Counted from the stretch's first letter, positions 12,615-25,040 are shown. The stretch: DNA of 64,000 nucleotides from Porpolomopsis calyptriformis (GCA_951640195.1 OX621167.1:558001-622000); one strand, 5' to 3'. Translations and numbers: made by a program. The notes: generated by a model from the letters alone, not told the origin.

Positions 12615-15600
12615 TTACTTGACCGGCTCCGCGTGCAATAAATCTGTCATGGAACCAAGAAAAGTAAGAGAGCTGAACATAGTCGACGAATGGCACATCC
12701 CACCTTTCGCGAGTTCCTTGTCCGCATCTGTCAAACCAGAATCATGGGCCTCCAGGAATGCATCAACCTTGTCAAGGAAATAACTTAAGGTAATGGTCAA
12801 AATAATTCTTGCCCATAAAACATACCTCATCCAAGACTTGATCGTCATCTCCTGCGTCCTGGAAATCATCATTACTCTCCTCATCATCGTCCTTCGCATC
12901 ATCAATAGCAAACGGCGTGCGTTCCATCAGGACGACATTGGCAGCGTGCATCAGCGGCATCGGCGAGAAGTCAGGGGTTGGAGGCGGTTTGGACCCCTCC
13001 GTTTGCGTGTTGACCGTGTTGACCGTAAGGGTGGATGAAGATACAGCCGTGGGCGTACCCGTCACGAGACTAGACTTGGATGACGAACTGCGCATGGACG
13101 GCGTGAGGAGAGACTCGCGAGCTTTGGGCTCTTCCAATGTTGTATACCGACCAATCGACGGCCGGTGTATAACCTGTTTTCGAAATTCAACCATTCTTAG
13201 AGAACATGCAAAGTCAAGAAAAAACGAGACAAGATGGGCCAGACCTGGTGCTTCCCGATGGTTTTCCCGATTTCATCAGTGACTTTATTGAATATCCTTT
13301 TATTCCCGTCTGTCGCGATCGTGGACCAGATATCACCCAGGAAGCCACCGTTTGAGAGAGGGAGTTCAAAGTCTGGGAGAGCTCCCAGTCGGAATGAACC
13401 AGACAAGTCTGCCTCAAAAAATGACTCCAGCACCTCATCGGCAAGAACAACCATCCGGAATCTAGATAAAGTTGGATTCAACGTCTGTAAACCGTCAGGA
13501 GCGAGACTTACGTTGCCAAGTTGAGGTACGGTTGGTTAGACTCGATCGGTGATGATGATTCCTTAGTATTAAGTTCTTCGCTTGTCTCCGGTTGCGGTAG
13601 TAGTGCGTCACCGTACTCAAAGGCGTTTGTCATAAAACGACTGACGGCACCAAGATAGGCATCCCCGACTTCGAACCGAAAGATGAACTGGTCAATACGG
13701 TCAGATCTCGTTCCAGACAGTGCAACAATCTTTTCATACCAGGAAGGTTTCGCATAATGTCAATACTTCATCCTTGGTAAGATAGCCATCTTTGTTTTTG
13801 TCGTGCAGGTTGAAAAACCACTCAATATTTTCCATCAAATCGTTGAACATGACACCATCTAAACCAGAAACCAAGTCCTGAAAAGTGGTCAAGTGCTATC
13901 CCACCGGATGCTTTCAATCAGATTCACCTGGAATGACAAAGCACCTCTACATGACGTATCCCAGAAATAGAACAACCGATCAATAAATTCATGTTCTGCG
14001 ATCTCTCGGTCTATTCGTTGCTGTCAAGCTAGGATGTTAGAGCCACGGGATAACTTTTTGGTGAAGGCCTACCTGGAATCCATTCAACACGATTTTTTCG
14101 TCTCGAGCCCAGGTTGCAATTTCACTCAAGAAGTATTGGAAAGTGCGCAACCCGATCCTCGTCTCTGGTCTCTCCTCCTCCCCGTTCGCCGTGGACAAAA
14201 GAGGGATTGGTGGAGTAACTGGGGCGGGCGGCGGGACCATACACATGGCTTGATACAGCGCATCATACACAAAGCCAGCCTGTTCCTTTGTGAATCTTCC
14301 AAGGCTCTTGAGATTCCGGACGGCTGAACGTTTAGAGAATGATTCGATACTATGTACGATTTCAGACCGAAACTTTTTCCGCTCGGTGAGAATCGTTTCA
14401 TCCGTGATAACCGAAAACTCTCGGAAAGAGATAAGGAGTAGTTCCTGGAAGCGTGTGATGGCGCGGGCACGCGGGTCGGAGGAATCTGGGTGAACCGATT
14501 CCCCGAGGGAAGCAAAGTAATCTCGCATTAAGCTGCAAGTAGGTACGTTTCAGTCTTAAAAAAAATGGGGGGAGTATATGAATCGGGATGCACCTGAGGA
14601 AACCGCCGTCGTCCTGAATCTGTAATAGCTTCTCTCCATTAATTTTCAAGATGGCTGCATTTGAATCACATCAGAAAGAGACAACAATCAACTCTCTGAG
14701 ACTGACCGAGCCTGCAAGAGCTTAATGATTATATATTACAAACAGAAGTGCGTGTACTCACCCAACCTGAAAGAGAACTTTAGGCCCCATGCAGAAAAAG
14801 CAATCAACGATGCGGAAAGCGAAAACCATCGGCATGCTGTTTATGTATCTGAGATTGGGGGACGGTGCATAATCAACGTTTGGGAGGACATTCGAAAGAA
14901 GGCGGAACCCACAAACTTAAGAACCAAGGTAGGGACGCTACTGAGAGTTGAACGTCTACTGCGTGGAAATGATCGTGAATGATAGGTAGGCAACGCTGAA
15001 CTAGTGATTCAAAGACGCGTTGGTCAAGGAGAGTCCCGTGCATCGAAGGCCTGTGTGTATATTATTTGGTGATGAAACCATGAAAGTACACCTCTAACGT
15101 ACCCGTAATAGCCAGGGAGGAGGCGGTCACACAGAACTTCTAAAAGCCAAAATGCTTGCTCTTCCGACATATAACTGTGTACCCGTCAAGAGGAGCAATG
15201 GATCCATATAAAAATATTCTTACATCAGAATTGCCGCGGCAAGGATATTCATCGCCTGAGGAATCAGTGACCGCATTGAGCGCACTCATTTAACCAAAAG
15301 GCGTCCGTGGGACGCACTTGACAATACCCCAATTCGGGGTTTTTGAAAGAATAGGCCTGCAGCACTCTGCGGAGGGCTGCGATACCGTCTTCAGATTGGT
15401 ACCCAGCGTACTCAGGGAGACTCCGATGTAAATCTTTCTCAATATCTTCCGTGCTTGTACTAATCCTACCTTTATTTTCCTCCAGCAGGCGTTCGTAAAT
15501 GCCTGGGTTGGCGGATCGAAGGTAAATGGATCCAGAGAGTGTTTCCCACATTTCACCTCGAAGGCGGTTGGGAAGGCCAACTTGAACAAGGCGGGTACAT

Positions 15601-16530
15601 TGAGGATACCGAAGGAGGGTGAGATTGCGACCATGTGCTAAAGGAATTTTTAGCTCCGTGGATTGACGAGCGTATGATGGGACCCACTTCGGAGGTAAGC
15701 TGTCCATAACTTGATCTTCGACGCTTCTCTGAGTCTGAGAGAGATTGTGGCTTTGAAAAACGGATGCTAAGGATGTGTTTCTCACTCACTTTCTTGGATC
15801 ACCGGGAAACTTGAATCTGAGGCCCAAGCCTCCGTGATATGTAGGTGAAGAGCCGTCCTTCTCATTGATTATCAAGCTACCGTCCTCGCGCTCGTTATCA
15901 GCCACGGCAGAGGTCGGCTGGATCAATGCCTCAGAATAACAAGTTTTGACAAAACCTTTTACGGCCTTCATTTGGCCACGCTGGAGCTCGGCCTTTAATG
16001 CATCACGAAGTAGAGAGCAAAAGAGATCCGCGGTCGGTCGCAGCGATGTTAGTTGTACAATCTAGCAACTCGTTCAGTCTTGCCCGTCATTTCACCCGGA
16101 CGAGATCATCACGAACGATCTTTGAGCCATGCCATAACGACATACTCAGAGCGTATACACCAGCGCGGGCATTCAATCTCTCCACTCTCCGGATTGTCGA
16201 CAGTGGGATGGTAAACCGGACGGATTTCCGGTCTAAGGAGGCAAAGGCGATGTAAGGCGGTAGGAGATGGAGTTTCCCTGCCTGAATCGTAGCGTTCTTA
16301 ACGATGCCAGTTACCTGCGCTCAAATCGAGACATCCACACTCACATACGACTCTTCTTCTCCGAACACGCCCAGACTGAGGACCGCATTGATCTCCAGCT
16401 TTTCCTCCTCGGAGGGGGGTTTTCTACCGGCATCCAGCGAAGCATACGGAGGAATTGAGAAAAATATCTGAGTGAGTTGATCCCTTGAAGGTTCTTTGAA
16501 ATTTCGCAGCTGGGTAGAGATCATGGACAT
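12615..16530 (-). CDS. Gyp2/Mdr1-like RabGAP with GRAM, TBC and EF-hand domains
   Basis: Many-exon gene for a Rab GTPase-activating protein. In coding order it has an N-terminal stretch from [10 protein letters not shown] (16530), a GRAM domain (about 16000-16320; [20 protein letters not shown]), and a TBC domain (about 14900-15680) beginning near [20 protein letters not shown]. The arginine-finger motif IxxDxxR is present as IEKDLHR and the glutamine finger YxQ as YCQ, so catalysis should be intact. Downstream are an EF-hand (near 13790; [20 protein letters not shown]) and a Ser/Thr-rich, acidic tail ending DLLHAEPVK. This domain order fits the TBC1D8/9 and Gyp2 family, which act on Golgi/endosomal Rabs. 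The true start could lie in an additional upstream exon (16521-16715). Confidence 0.9.
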
Positions 16531-16898
16531 ATCTGTTGACCAAACCTGGCAGGGAAAGGCAAGATATCAGAGATAGAGTGGTATTCTTCAAGTTCAGAAA
16601 TTTCAGGAAAGTATCCGCCTTTCTCGCATGAGCAAGTAAGTGACCGTCGTCTGTCCAGTATATGGTCACCGTTTCTACTTGAATCGGCGTGAGAAATGAT
16701 CCAATAGGATCTCACGTGATCGTGGATGGCTGTGATCGGTGTGGAATGGCTGTTGGTGCTGGTACATTAGAAATACATGGTGAATCTACGCAAGAAAGAG
16801 TCGATAAATGAGTGGAGTAAGTACTACAGTGGTCAATGAACGAAGATCGTGCGGTGAGCGGTATGTGAAACGATAACGAGTGTGGAGCTCCGAAAGGG

Positions 16899-18437
16899 TC
16901 AAGAATGTGACATCCCCTGGTTGCGATAAAAACGAGCCCTCGCTTTCTCCATCGATTCCCTCAGTTCGGGGCTTGTCCAAGCGTTGTGGTCCTCCAGATG
17001 GCTTGAAGTGGACAGGGTGTCGGACTCAACGGACATGCCCCGTGTCGTGCGTGGGGGGGAGATGGGAAGGCCGCCGGAGGAATGGAATCGAGTTAACCGT
17101 GCCGATGGAGAAGGGGAGGGGAGAGATGGAGTGGAGTGATTGTAGGAGGAGGGTGGAATGGTGAGGGTCCGCAGTGACTTTGTCTGTCGCAGCGAACCAG
17201 AAGAAGTGGCGACTGTCTCTTCTTCCCAGGTACCTGTTCCATCATCAACCTCATCCTCCTTGGCCTCGCTCATCACCACTACCTCCGTCCCGAGAGCTTT
17301 CCTACCCTGTTCTATCAGCATGGAGAGTTTGTCTCCGATCCAATCCATCTAAGAGAGATCTGTGAGATCGATGATCCTCGCGTTAACTGGCAGACAAACC
17401 TGGTCTTCGACGTCGGGTTGACGATCTTGATGAATCGGGAAGCCAGCATCGAACTCGGGTCGCGTGGGGGAAGATTTGTGGGGGGGTGTGTGGGGATGCA
17501 CCCGGTGGTGTAGACGACGGCTGTGGACAATGTTTCGTTTTCCAGAACTGGCGGAATGTGGATGTCGAGGTTTGCGATGGCGGGGGGAGGCAGGAACGGA
17601 CTGGAGACTTTGCGGCTTTGAGATTGAGGTCATTAACATGGAAGGATAGCGCGAGAGCGGATCTGACGTACCTGTTGTGGGATGGGTATCCATTCACCTT
17701 GTTGATAAGGTGGAGGTGGAGCGAATTGTTCTGGCTCTTTGCCACGGTTTCTCCAACTAGTTGTGTTAGTGAGATTTTGAGGGCCAAGTTTGAGGGGGGG
17801 AAGTAGTGTTGCTCACAGGCGGTAAACGGTGAGCCCGACTGCGGTGCCAATGACAGCGGCGCTCAGCGCTGTTGAGACGATCGTGCCAGCGAGCGTACGA
17901 CGGCGTTTTGCAGGTGGTAATTCTACATGAATACAGATGAAGAGATGGGTGAGCATGGGTGAAAGAATGAGATGAAGTCTGAAAGCTGGGTTTCACGGTA
18001 TAAATGCCTCCTCCCACCCCGTAAGCACGTGTTTCAGAGACATGCGATGAGGGGGAGGCAGTTTGAAATGCGAGACGAGCCAGGAGGGCTAAAGATAAGT
18101 AATAAGACAGACCTAAACTTATGTCTTCATACTCGTGTTCGATTATTTCGGGGGACCCTGTGATGTCCCTGTATTTCGCGGGTGTGTCCAGGTAGCCACT
18201 GGTAGAGGCGATAGTGGTAGTAGATTGACTTGGCTCAGCGAAGGAAGGCTGCCATGCCCTCTTTCTTGATGGCGGGGGACCGGATGGAACGGGAGGGTCT
18301 GGAGAGGGTCTCCTCCGTTTTAACTCAAACTGGGTAGATCCGTCAGTGAGAGTATCTGACGGTGATGCTATGGTAAGAGCAGAAAATGGATTGGATATGC
18401 CCTGAGGTAGAAAACTGAAGGTGAATGAGAAGGGCAT
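16899..18437 (-). CDS. single-pass membrane protein with a PPPY motif, unknown function
   Basis: Reconstructed from about five exons. The first exon (from ATG 18437) is Pro/Ser-rich with KRRRPSP. A later exon carries a basic stop-transfer KRRRTLAGT followed by the helix IVSTALSAAVIGTAVGLTVY (near 17820-17930). Then comes WRNRGKEPEQFAPPPPYQQG, which contains a PPPY motif able to bind WW domains such as those of Rsp5/Nedd4 ubiquitin ligases. The last exon (16899-17348) starts near MDWIGDKLSMLIEQGRKALG and ends in a low-complexity region finishing NQGMSHS. The TM-PPxY arrangement suggests a ubiquitin-ligase adaptor or cargo, but this is inference; the family is not recognised. Confidence 0.65.
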
Positions 18438-18604
18438 GAAGGATTCGGATGGTCTTCGAGGTGAAGGTGTTTGAGTCTCGAGTGGCGTGAGAAAAAGTCA
18501 ATATAGGTAATGGTAATACAATCCAGAGATAATACAATCCAGATACAATCCAGAGGCTCAACCCAGTGGTATTACAATCCAGACCTTGAGAAAAATAATC
18601 TCAC

Positions 18605-19771
18605 CTACACCTCAGCTATGTGGGTCATCATGCTAAACATCCCCCTCTCAACTGAAGTTGCCGCGCGATCAGCGGTATCATTGAGATCATCCATCACATT
18701 GTCAAACGCGTTCGCAAAAGTGGAAAAGTATCTGTTCCTCGTCGGGTTTCGATACAGGCGGGGCGGGGGCGTGAGAATGCCATGTCTATCGAGGATATCT
18801 CGTTGATCGGATGGTGTGACGAGTTTCCTTGCAATTCGCCAGAAGTGTTCGCATCCCCAGAGCGACCAGGCCAGAGACCTCTCCACCCCATCACACATGA
18901 GTGGGCAGTCATGGCATCCTCCCGTCTGGTGATTGGCACAATTGATGCAACAGCCCGCAATGCAATATCCCGTCATAATCACAGAGGAACATATCGCCGT
19001 CCAACTAATGCACGCGACAATGCACGATATGAACACCACCAACTTCCACCACAACTTGAGCAGCTTTTTGAAAGGATGCACACGCCCATCAGGGACAGGG
19101 CCGTCACCACCCCTGTTTCCAACGCCGCCTTGGTTCGGTGGGCCCGTACCAGAGCTCCCGCCTTGGCGTGGTGACGTTGGCGGGTCTCTACCACGCCCAA
19201 TTTGTCGATCGCCAGGCCCGAGCTCCTCGACTGGAGAACGGCCGGGGATACGAAATTGATCTGTCGAAGGGGTGATTGGACTCGAAGAGCTGCCAGAGCT
19301 CCCCTGCCTCACATGATGCATCACTCTTGCTTCCTCAGGCCGTGTAGGGAGGTCAGAAGCCATGCGGACATGCATAGGATAATGTGTCGAACTGGAGCTT
19401 GAGGCATGCCTATAGAGTAGGCGCTCGCCATAAGGCGGGGCACCACCACCAGGAGAAGCGGATACTCCATATGAGCGTAGAGTAGACATGACCTCTCTCT
19501 GGACCATTTGATTCAATTCTGCCTCCGTGATCGACATCACCCTTTGTTGGGGAGCAGAGGGTGAAGCTGCTGCTGCGTCAAAAGTGAAGGAGGCAGGCAA
19601 CTCGGCTGGAGGAGGCGAGCTTGCAGAGGCAGAAGTAGCAGGCAAGGCATTGGTAGTTACAAGGGGGCCGGGAGGAGTCGGGAAGGTTGGAACGGCGCCG
19701 GAGGGGGTCGGGAGGGTTGGGACGGTGTCATAGGGCGGCGGGGTCCCGATCACGTCCTGCCCATAACTCAT
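18605..19771 (-). CDS. Cys-rich membrane protein with long disordered N-terminus, unknown
   Basis: One long frame of about 388 residues from the first in-frame ATG (19771, MSYGQDVIGTPPPYD). The N-terminal 230 residues are Pro/Ser/Gly-rich and probably disordered, with a PPPY near the start. A hydrophobic region LLKLWWKLVVFISCIVACIS is followed by TAICSSVIMTGYCIAGCCIN and a cysteine cluster (CCINCANHQTGGCHDCPLMC) that could bind metal or be lipidated. The C-terminal ~80 residues (from ILTPPPRLYRNPT) are hydrophilic. I do not recognise the family. It lies head to tail with the PPPY gene at 16899-18437 and is divergent from the four-TM gene at 20105. Confidence 0.6.
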   Translation of the reverse strand: MSYGQDVIGTPPPYDTVPTLPTPSGAVPTFPTPPGPLVTTNALPATSASASSPPPAELPASFTFDAAAASPSAPQQRVMSITEAELNQMVQREVMSTLRSYGVSASPGGGAPPYGERLLYRHASSSSSTHYPMHVRMASDLPTRPEEARVMHHVRQGSSGSSSSPITPSTDQFRIPGRSPVEELGPGDRQIGRGRDPPTSPRQGGSSGTGPPNQGGVGNRGGDGPVPDGRVHPFKKLLKLWWKLVVFISCIVACISWTAICSSVIMTGYCIAGCCINCANHQTGGCHDCPLMCDGVERSLAWSLWGCEHFWRIARKLVTPSDQRDILDRHGILTPPPRLYRNPTRNRYFSTFANAFDNVMDDLNDTADRAATSVERGMFSMMTHIAEV

Positions 19772-20104
19772 TGCAAGAGAAGAGGAAACGATAGGCGCCA
19801 ACAGGCGAGGCGGTGCAGCTGAATGAGGGCCATTGATGAACCCGCCAAGTTGGGCATAGATTAGAGCACTTTCAGGTCAGATCCTTATCCTTAAAGCCCT
19901 ATTGCTCGCTCACGACCTCGGTAGCACAAAATATGCTTATCGTTATGCACCCAACTTCAGGGTTGGGTCACCTTATCGATCAACCGCAGCACAACACAAT
20001 CGTACGTTGATCGGCAGTCCAGCCACTGCGGATCGGTATACAATGGACCTTGTCAATCCCGCAGCACCACGAACATCATAAGTATCGAACTCTGAACTTT
20101 CACC
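19772..20104. promoter_or_regulatory. divergent promoter region between two membrane-protein genes
   Basis: 333 bp between divergent starts (19771 minus, 20105 plus), so it should carry both promoters. No specific factor site was recognised and no coding segment is supported. Confidence 0.35.
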
Positions 20105-21045
20105 ATGGAATGCCCTGAGCCCGATCATGGGAAGAGCCTTCTTTGTTATTACCCGGTTGGCCAACGGTACGTCGCAAGCTTTCGGTTTCGTGGTTTTGGG
20201 AGCCAACTTGACCTTGGCGTAGTCTCCTTCGCATGCCTTTCCATATCAATTTTGGGCTTTGCCGGTGTTCTCCTCAGTCCCAAGGGTGAAATCGATCCTA
20301 CGTTATTGAGCAAGTCAAATTTCAGATTTCCAGACTCTTTTTATACCGCCGGCTTCTGGTCTCCACCCCCTTCTGTAGACCTTGCTCTTGCTGCCGCATC
20401 CATCACCTTGGTCTCTGCTGTGACATTTCCGCTCCGAATTGTTGTTACCCCAGTATGCTATGTTCCATTCATAAATAAACTTACTGTTGAAGCCTTTTAT
20501 TTAAAGGTTCTCCTCGAGCTCAGCCTGACAACAGCGTTATTGGTCCTTTGGATTGGTTGGTGTTATCACTCTCCCTCCATACTGGACTCTTCTAAGACTG
20601 GAAGCGCGTTGTCCCTACTAGCATCAACCATAATTGTTGCAAAGAATTCAGTAGCAAATCCGTTTAGTCCATATTTTGGATTGCTGAAGACCATCACCTG
20701 CCGTATGTGCCTTCCTCTGCCAGTTCACATTGCTTACGAACGCTTTCCTTGTAGCTGCTGGTTGCATAGCTACTGCGGCATTGGTGTGTTTATCCCTTGC
20801 AATCTCTGTGCTCTGTATGCATTTCACTCCGAAGTGTTCTGTCATCCCCACCGATGATATCCCTCTTTTCAGTGGCTGGGTATCTTGTCGCACTTGTGTC
20901 TTTTGCCTGTCTCACTGCAAGAAAGACTTCAGAGAGTTCGTCACCAACATACCCACTAGTTCCTATCCAGGGCAATGGCACCTTCGTTCCCCCTCCAGTG
21001 CACAACGTTACGGACGACGTATCATCCAAATCCCCTGGGAGTTGA
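20105..21045 (+). CDS. four-TM membrane protein, unknown function
   Basis: Exon 1 (20105 to about 20702) encodes three hydrophobic segments: VVSFACLSISILGFAGVLLS, AAASITLVSAVTFPLRIVV and VLLELSLTTALLVLWIGW. Two introns (about 20703-20754 and 20814-20871) join in frame to AAGCIATAALVCLSLAISVL and then to AGYLVALVSFACLTARK, giving the remaining membrane segments. The tail SSSPTYPLVPIQG...SSKSPGS is soluble. The overall form resembles MARVEL-like or tetraspan proteins of fungi, but no diagnostic motif is visible. Confidence 0.65.
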
Positions 21046-21595
21046 GGAAAGCGGTTCGGTCAAACACCCCCTTATACCATTGAAGACGGAGAATGAAGGC
21101 CTCTATCAGTTATTCGATTGCATCTCGCTTGCAGGTTAACTCTATGTATTAAGGACTGCGTGTATGTCAACCTCTTTGCTTGAAAATATTGCTACTTCCC
21201 AGAGGACTCACACCGGATTACGACTCTTCCCTCAAGCATCCGCCTCCCTAACTAGAATAAATGGACGGAGGCTATGGTTGGTATCACGGTTATGAAGCTG
21301 CACAAGGGTTCTCATCGCCAGCCCAGCGAGTTCCCTGTGGGACCTACCGTGTTAAGGAATGGATGACCAAGGTAAGAATCCTTCTGACCTCGAGGCCTTA
21401 TTGTACTGTTAATTCACGGGACACCCGATCGAAGCTCATGGTGTCATTGTGCACGCAAAGCCGAGAATGGAATCAGTTCATCGATCCTTTGCATTCTGGA
21501 GTCTGGAGGGTTCGACGTACATGGCACTAATTACTAACTGCTCAGTAGCTTGGGTTCAAGAAAAAAAACAGCATAGAATATACAAGATGAGTCGC
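21046..21595. other. intergenic; one weak small ORF
   Basis: 550 bp between two convergent genes. An ATG at 21261 opens MDGGYGWYHGYEAAQGFSSP and runs to a plausible GTAAGA donor near 21371; it could be a two-exon small gene on the plus strand ending by about 21530. There is no family support, so I do not call it. Confidence 0.3.
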
Positions 21596-22555
21596 TCACT
21601 CCAAGTCAAATAACAAGACCTCGGAGATTTTATCGCCAATGTTCTCCACAGTCAACGTTTTACCAGGTTCGGCGAAAACGTATGCGCCGTCTCCCTCTCT
21701 CAACTCCAACTCCATACCATTCTCTCCGCTGATTCTCACATGCGCGCCAGTCGCTACCTTGTCGTTGTAACCCGAGGTTTGAACAACGTGAATGTAGCCT
21801 TTGCGTTCTTTGGTTGGACCATCAAGGAAAGTATGCGCAAGACTTGTTGACGGCGAAATCAATGTGGCGAAGAGAGTCAATGGTGACTGTACAGGTGTAG
21901 GACCAGAGGTTTCACGTTGATGAATGACACCTTCCGCACCGACGGGTGCAACCACCCTGGCCCATTGATCTTTTTTCTCATCATCAGTAAAATGGCTATA
22001 GGAAATATCGTGAGCACATGAGACTTTGGTTTAATGATCAGAGACGGACCGGGTGAAGTACTTGGGCGTCAGACGACTAATGGAGGGGATGCTCCAAATC
22101 TGGAGGAAGTGGACCTGCTTCGATCCGTGTGCTTTCTCGCTATGGGTGATTCCAGTACCGGCGGATGTGAGCTGAACATCACCACGCTTCAATATCTCAG
22201 TATTTCCCATAGAATCTCGGCTGAGGTAGTGGTCAATGTGAATTAGCAAAATGAAGTTTAGAGAGGCACTCACTGCTCAATTTCCCCGCGTACGATGTAA
22301 GAAAATATTTCAAACTCGCTATGACCGTGGGTTCCAAAACCAGTACGAGGTTCAACCCGATCTTCGTTAATCACACGGAGTGGGCCGAATCTTTCGTGAC
22401 CGGAACCTTGATACCTGATCGTTGCCTTTAATATCAGCATTAGGTGATTGGGAAAACACGTACGAAGCAAACGAGAAAGTGTGGAATGTTTTAAGCCAAC
22501 CGTGATCGGCGTGGCCGCGTTCCTGACTGGGTCTCGGAATGAACTTCATGACCAT
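21596..22555 (-). CDS. pirin (cupin-fold nuclear/cytosolic Fe protein or quercetinase)
   Basis: Four exons joined by introns of about 50 bp give a protein of about 290 residues, normal for pirin. It starts [20 protein letters not shown] (22555). Exon 2 has [19 protein letters not shown], in which HGH matches the H-x-H iron ligands. Exon 3 has [11 protein letters not shown], giving the remaining His and Glu ligands. Exon 4 (to 21596) is the C-terminal cupin ending [11 protein letters not shown]. All four metal ligands are conserved. Pirins act as transcriptional cofactors in animals and show quercetin dioxygenase activity in bacteria; the fungal role is not settled. Confidence 0.93.
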
Positions 22556-22832
22556 GGATGGTGAGTTCAATGCGATGGGTGATGGTGTAGTTGAAAACGC
22601 TCGAAGGCTATTGGCTTTTGCGAGTCGAAGGAAGGAAGACAGTTTGAATTCCTAAAGTGCAGTCGATGTTGAGGATTACACCCGTTTATATAGATGTCGA
22701 CCTTGACGGGTGCGAACAAAGTGCTCGAATACGGTGCGCATTACTTAGTTGCTTGTAAGTGATGTTCGTAGCTTTGTCATCGATTACCACTTTGCTGATG
22801 TCATGTAATATGACGTAGTTTGTTTTCCTAAT

Positions 22833-23810
22833 ATGAGGCCGAACCGTCCAGAACCTGTGAGTTGCATTCATTCCTTTGCAATCCACTCATTTACTTTCAT
22901 TTGGGTGTACAGATTCGAAAAAGAGTTGTCCTGGTTGGTGATTGTGGGTATCTAGTTACTTTCTCCTCTACTGCGCCGACCAGCCATGACCAGATGCCTC
23001 TGGAAAGAGGTCTTTGGTCTACAGTTACATATACGGGTAATTACCTCCAGATTGGTGAGCTATGCCACTTTTTACTCACACATTGTTGTATGATTAACCA
23101 TGTCTTGCTTGACCATCTTAGAAGTTACAAGCAGGAGCCTCATCATTCACTTCCCCTAGCCCCATAATAATGGCAGCAAACCCCTTTTTTTCACCAAGGT
23201 ATGAAGCCCAGGCAGAAGTGAAGCTAGACGGAAAAGAAGTGGAACTATTAATTTCGATCCCTCCGTATGGATTCTTTGTCTTTATCTCTCCATCTCACTT
23301 CTGACAATCCTGTGAATCACAGGGACCTAACGGACTACGAGGTTGTTGGGCCATTTTCATGTCTCGTATATGCTGATTCCTATCTCTATGCAGCGCATAA
23401 ACCGCCTCAGCTTCAGTGAAGCCGATGTAGTTCTTGCCGTGTTCGCCATCGATGATATCAACTCTTTCAAACATATCACAAGCAGGGCAAGTGTGGATAA
23501 ACAAAAATTCACCGACCTGGAATACTAATGATTCTGGTAGTGGATACCAGAAGTACGACAGTTCATAGACGTTCCCATCTTGCTTGTTGGGTGCAAGGCA
23601 GATATGCGTGCCAAGCTTGACGCCAGCTCTTCCACTTGTTGCATTCCCATATCAGACGTGATAGCAACCGCAGCAGCTATCGGAGCTTGTGGTTATGAAG
23701 AATGTTCTGCCTGTGAATGGGAGACCGTGGAGGCTGTCTTGCAGCGTGCCGCAAGAGCCTGCCTGCCAGAGAACGACACCGAGAAACCTCGCACATGCTG
23801 TATTTGCTAG
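22833..23810 (+). CDS. Rho-derived small-GTPase-like protein, copy A
   Basis: Five or more exons with a Rho-like order. Exon 1 is MRPNRPEP (ATG 22833), then IRKRVVLVGD, then the P-loop exon giving GDYASGKRSL, in which the Ser/Thr after GK is Arg. The effector-strand exon reads YEAQAEVKLDGKEVELLISI, clearly cognate to Rho beta2-beta3. The expected DTAGQ switch II is replaced by IPPDLT in the joined exons (near 23262 and 23323), after which DYERINRLSFSEADVVLAVF resumes the Rho pattern. G4 is VGCKAD and G5 is ECSA. The protein ends CCIC, a CaaX prenylation box. The fold is probably kept but GTP hydrolysis is doubtful. It could be a decaying paralog. Confidence 0.6.
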
Positions 23811-23870
23811 TACATATACTTTCAGTTAGTCCACCTCGAGTGCCCACGATACGCATACAAGTCAGTTACA

Positions 23871-25040
23871 ATGTGCCCAGAAATCGTTACCTGCCGAGAT
23901 CCAGTCAAAAGCTGGAGTGTACGAACAGAGGCGATGAGCTTTCAACCCAGAGCCCACTGTCCCCAGCAGAAGGTTCGCATTGAGCAGCAATATGGATTTC
24001 CAAAAGCGGGACAAGAGTTTCAAAGGGAACGTCTGATGCAAGTCTGCCAGAAACCTGTGGGTGACATTCCTCCCATTGTGGTGCGCTTTTTTCTACCCAA
24101 TTTTGGTCCACAGATTCGTAAGAAGCTTGTCATAGTTGGCAATGGTGAGTGTTTGCATTTGGGTTCATCCCAGTACGTCCCGTTGACCACCGTTTAGATT
24201 ACTGTGGAAAGACAACGCTAGTATACACCCTCATTCTGGGGTAAATTCCTTTCAAATTTATGAACTGTATGGGTCTTTACCCACCCATTTTTTTGGATAA
24301 TCGAGCCCGTGCCATGGGGGAATCGTGGGGCCCTTGCATTTATCAGGCAAGAATCTCATCATTTGCCTCTCTGAAGAGGAACCAATCGAGCTCCACATAT
24401 TTTTTTCATAGCAAGGTATGAAACCTGTGTATGGGATCTGCAGCTGGATGGGTGCCGTATGGAACTGGCCCTTTGGATGACTCGGTATGTGTTCTGCCCA
24501 TTCTCGTCCTCATCTCGCTTTCTGACAATCCTACGGATCACAGTGGCGATGAGACATTCGAGGTTTTTTTTCGGTTCTCTTACCTTTCGTCATGCTTCAT
24601 TCTCATATTTCCGTGTAGCGCCTTCGCCCACTCGCATACAGAGAAGCTGATGTAGTTCTCGCTGCGTTCGCAATTGACGATATCGACTCGTTTGAACATG
24701 TCACGAGCAGGGTAAGTGTGGATACAATGATTCCCTATCTTCCCAAGTGCTAAACACATTCTGGTAGTGGATACCAGAAGTACGACATTTCCTCCCGGAT
24801 GTCCCAATCCTACTCGTTGGATGCAAAGCGGATACCCGCGCCAAACTTGCCGCCGATTCGTCAACTTGTTGTGTCCCCACATCAGACGCGGAAGCAACGG
24901 CAGCAGCTATCAGAGCCTGTGGTTATGCCGAATGTTCTGCTTACCATTGGGACACTGTAAATACCGCCTTCCAGTGTGCTGTCGTCGCCTGTCTCTCGAA
25001 GGAAGCTACTGAGGATCCCCGTACATGCAGTATCTGCTAG
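23871..25040 (+). CDS. Rho-derived small-GTPase-like protein, copy B (best preserved)
   Basis: The most complete copy. The reading frame may start at MCPEIVTC (23871) or at MQVCQKP (24036); the shorter start matches the other copies. Joined exons give IRKKLVIVGND plus YCGKTTL, an intact GxxxxGKT P-loop. The beta2-beta3 exon ends ELALW, and the switch II exons read MTRGDETFERLRPLAYREAD, so the Rho DTAGQEDYDR is MTRGDETFER: the catalytic Asp and Gln are lost and the Gly is kept. Then come WIPEVRHFLPDVPILLVGCK (G4 GCKAD), ECSA (G5) and a C-terminal CSIC, a CaaX box. If any member of the family still binds nucleotide, this is the candidate. Confidence 0.65.

Noticed and set aside
20167..20220. 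Possible intron (GTACGT...GTAG) in exon 1 of the four-TM gene
   Set aside because: Removing it breaks the frame into the following TM segment, whereas read-through is open; left unspliced.
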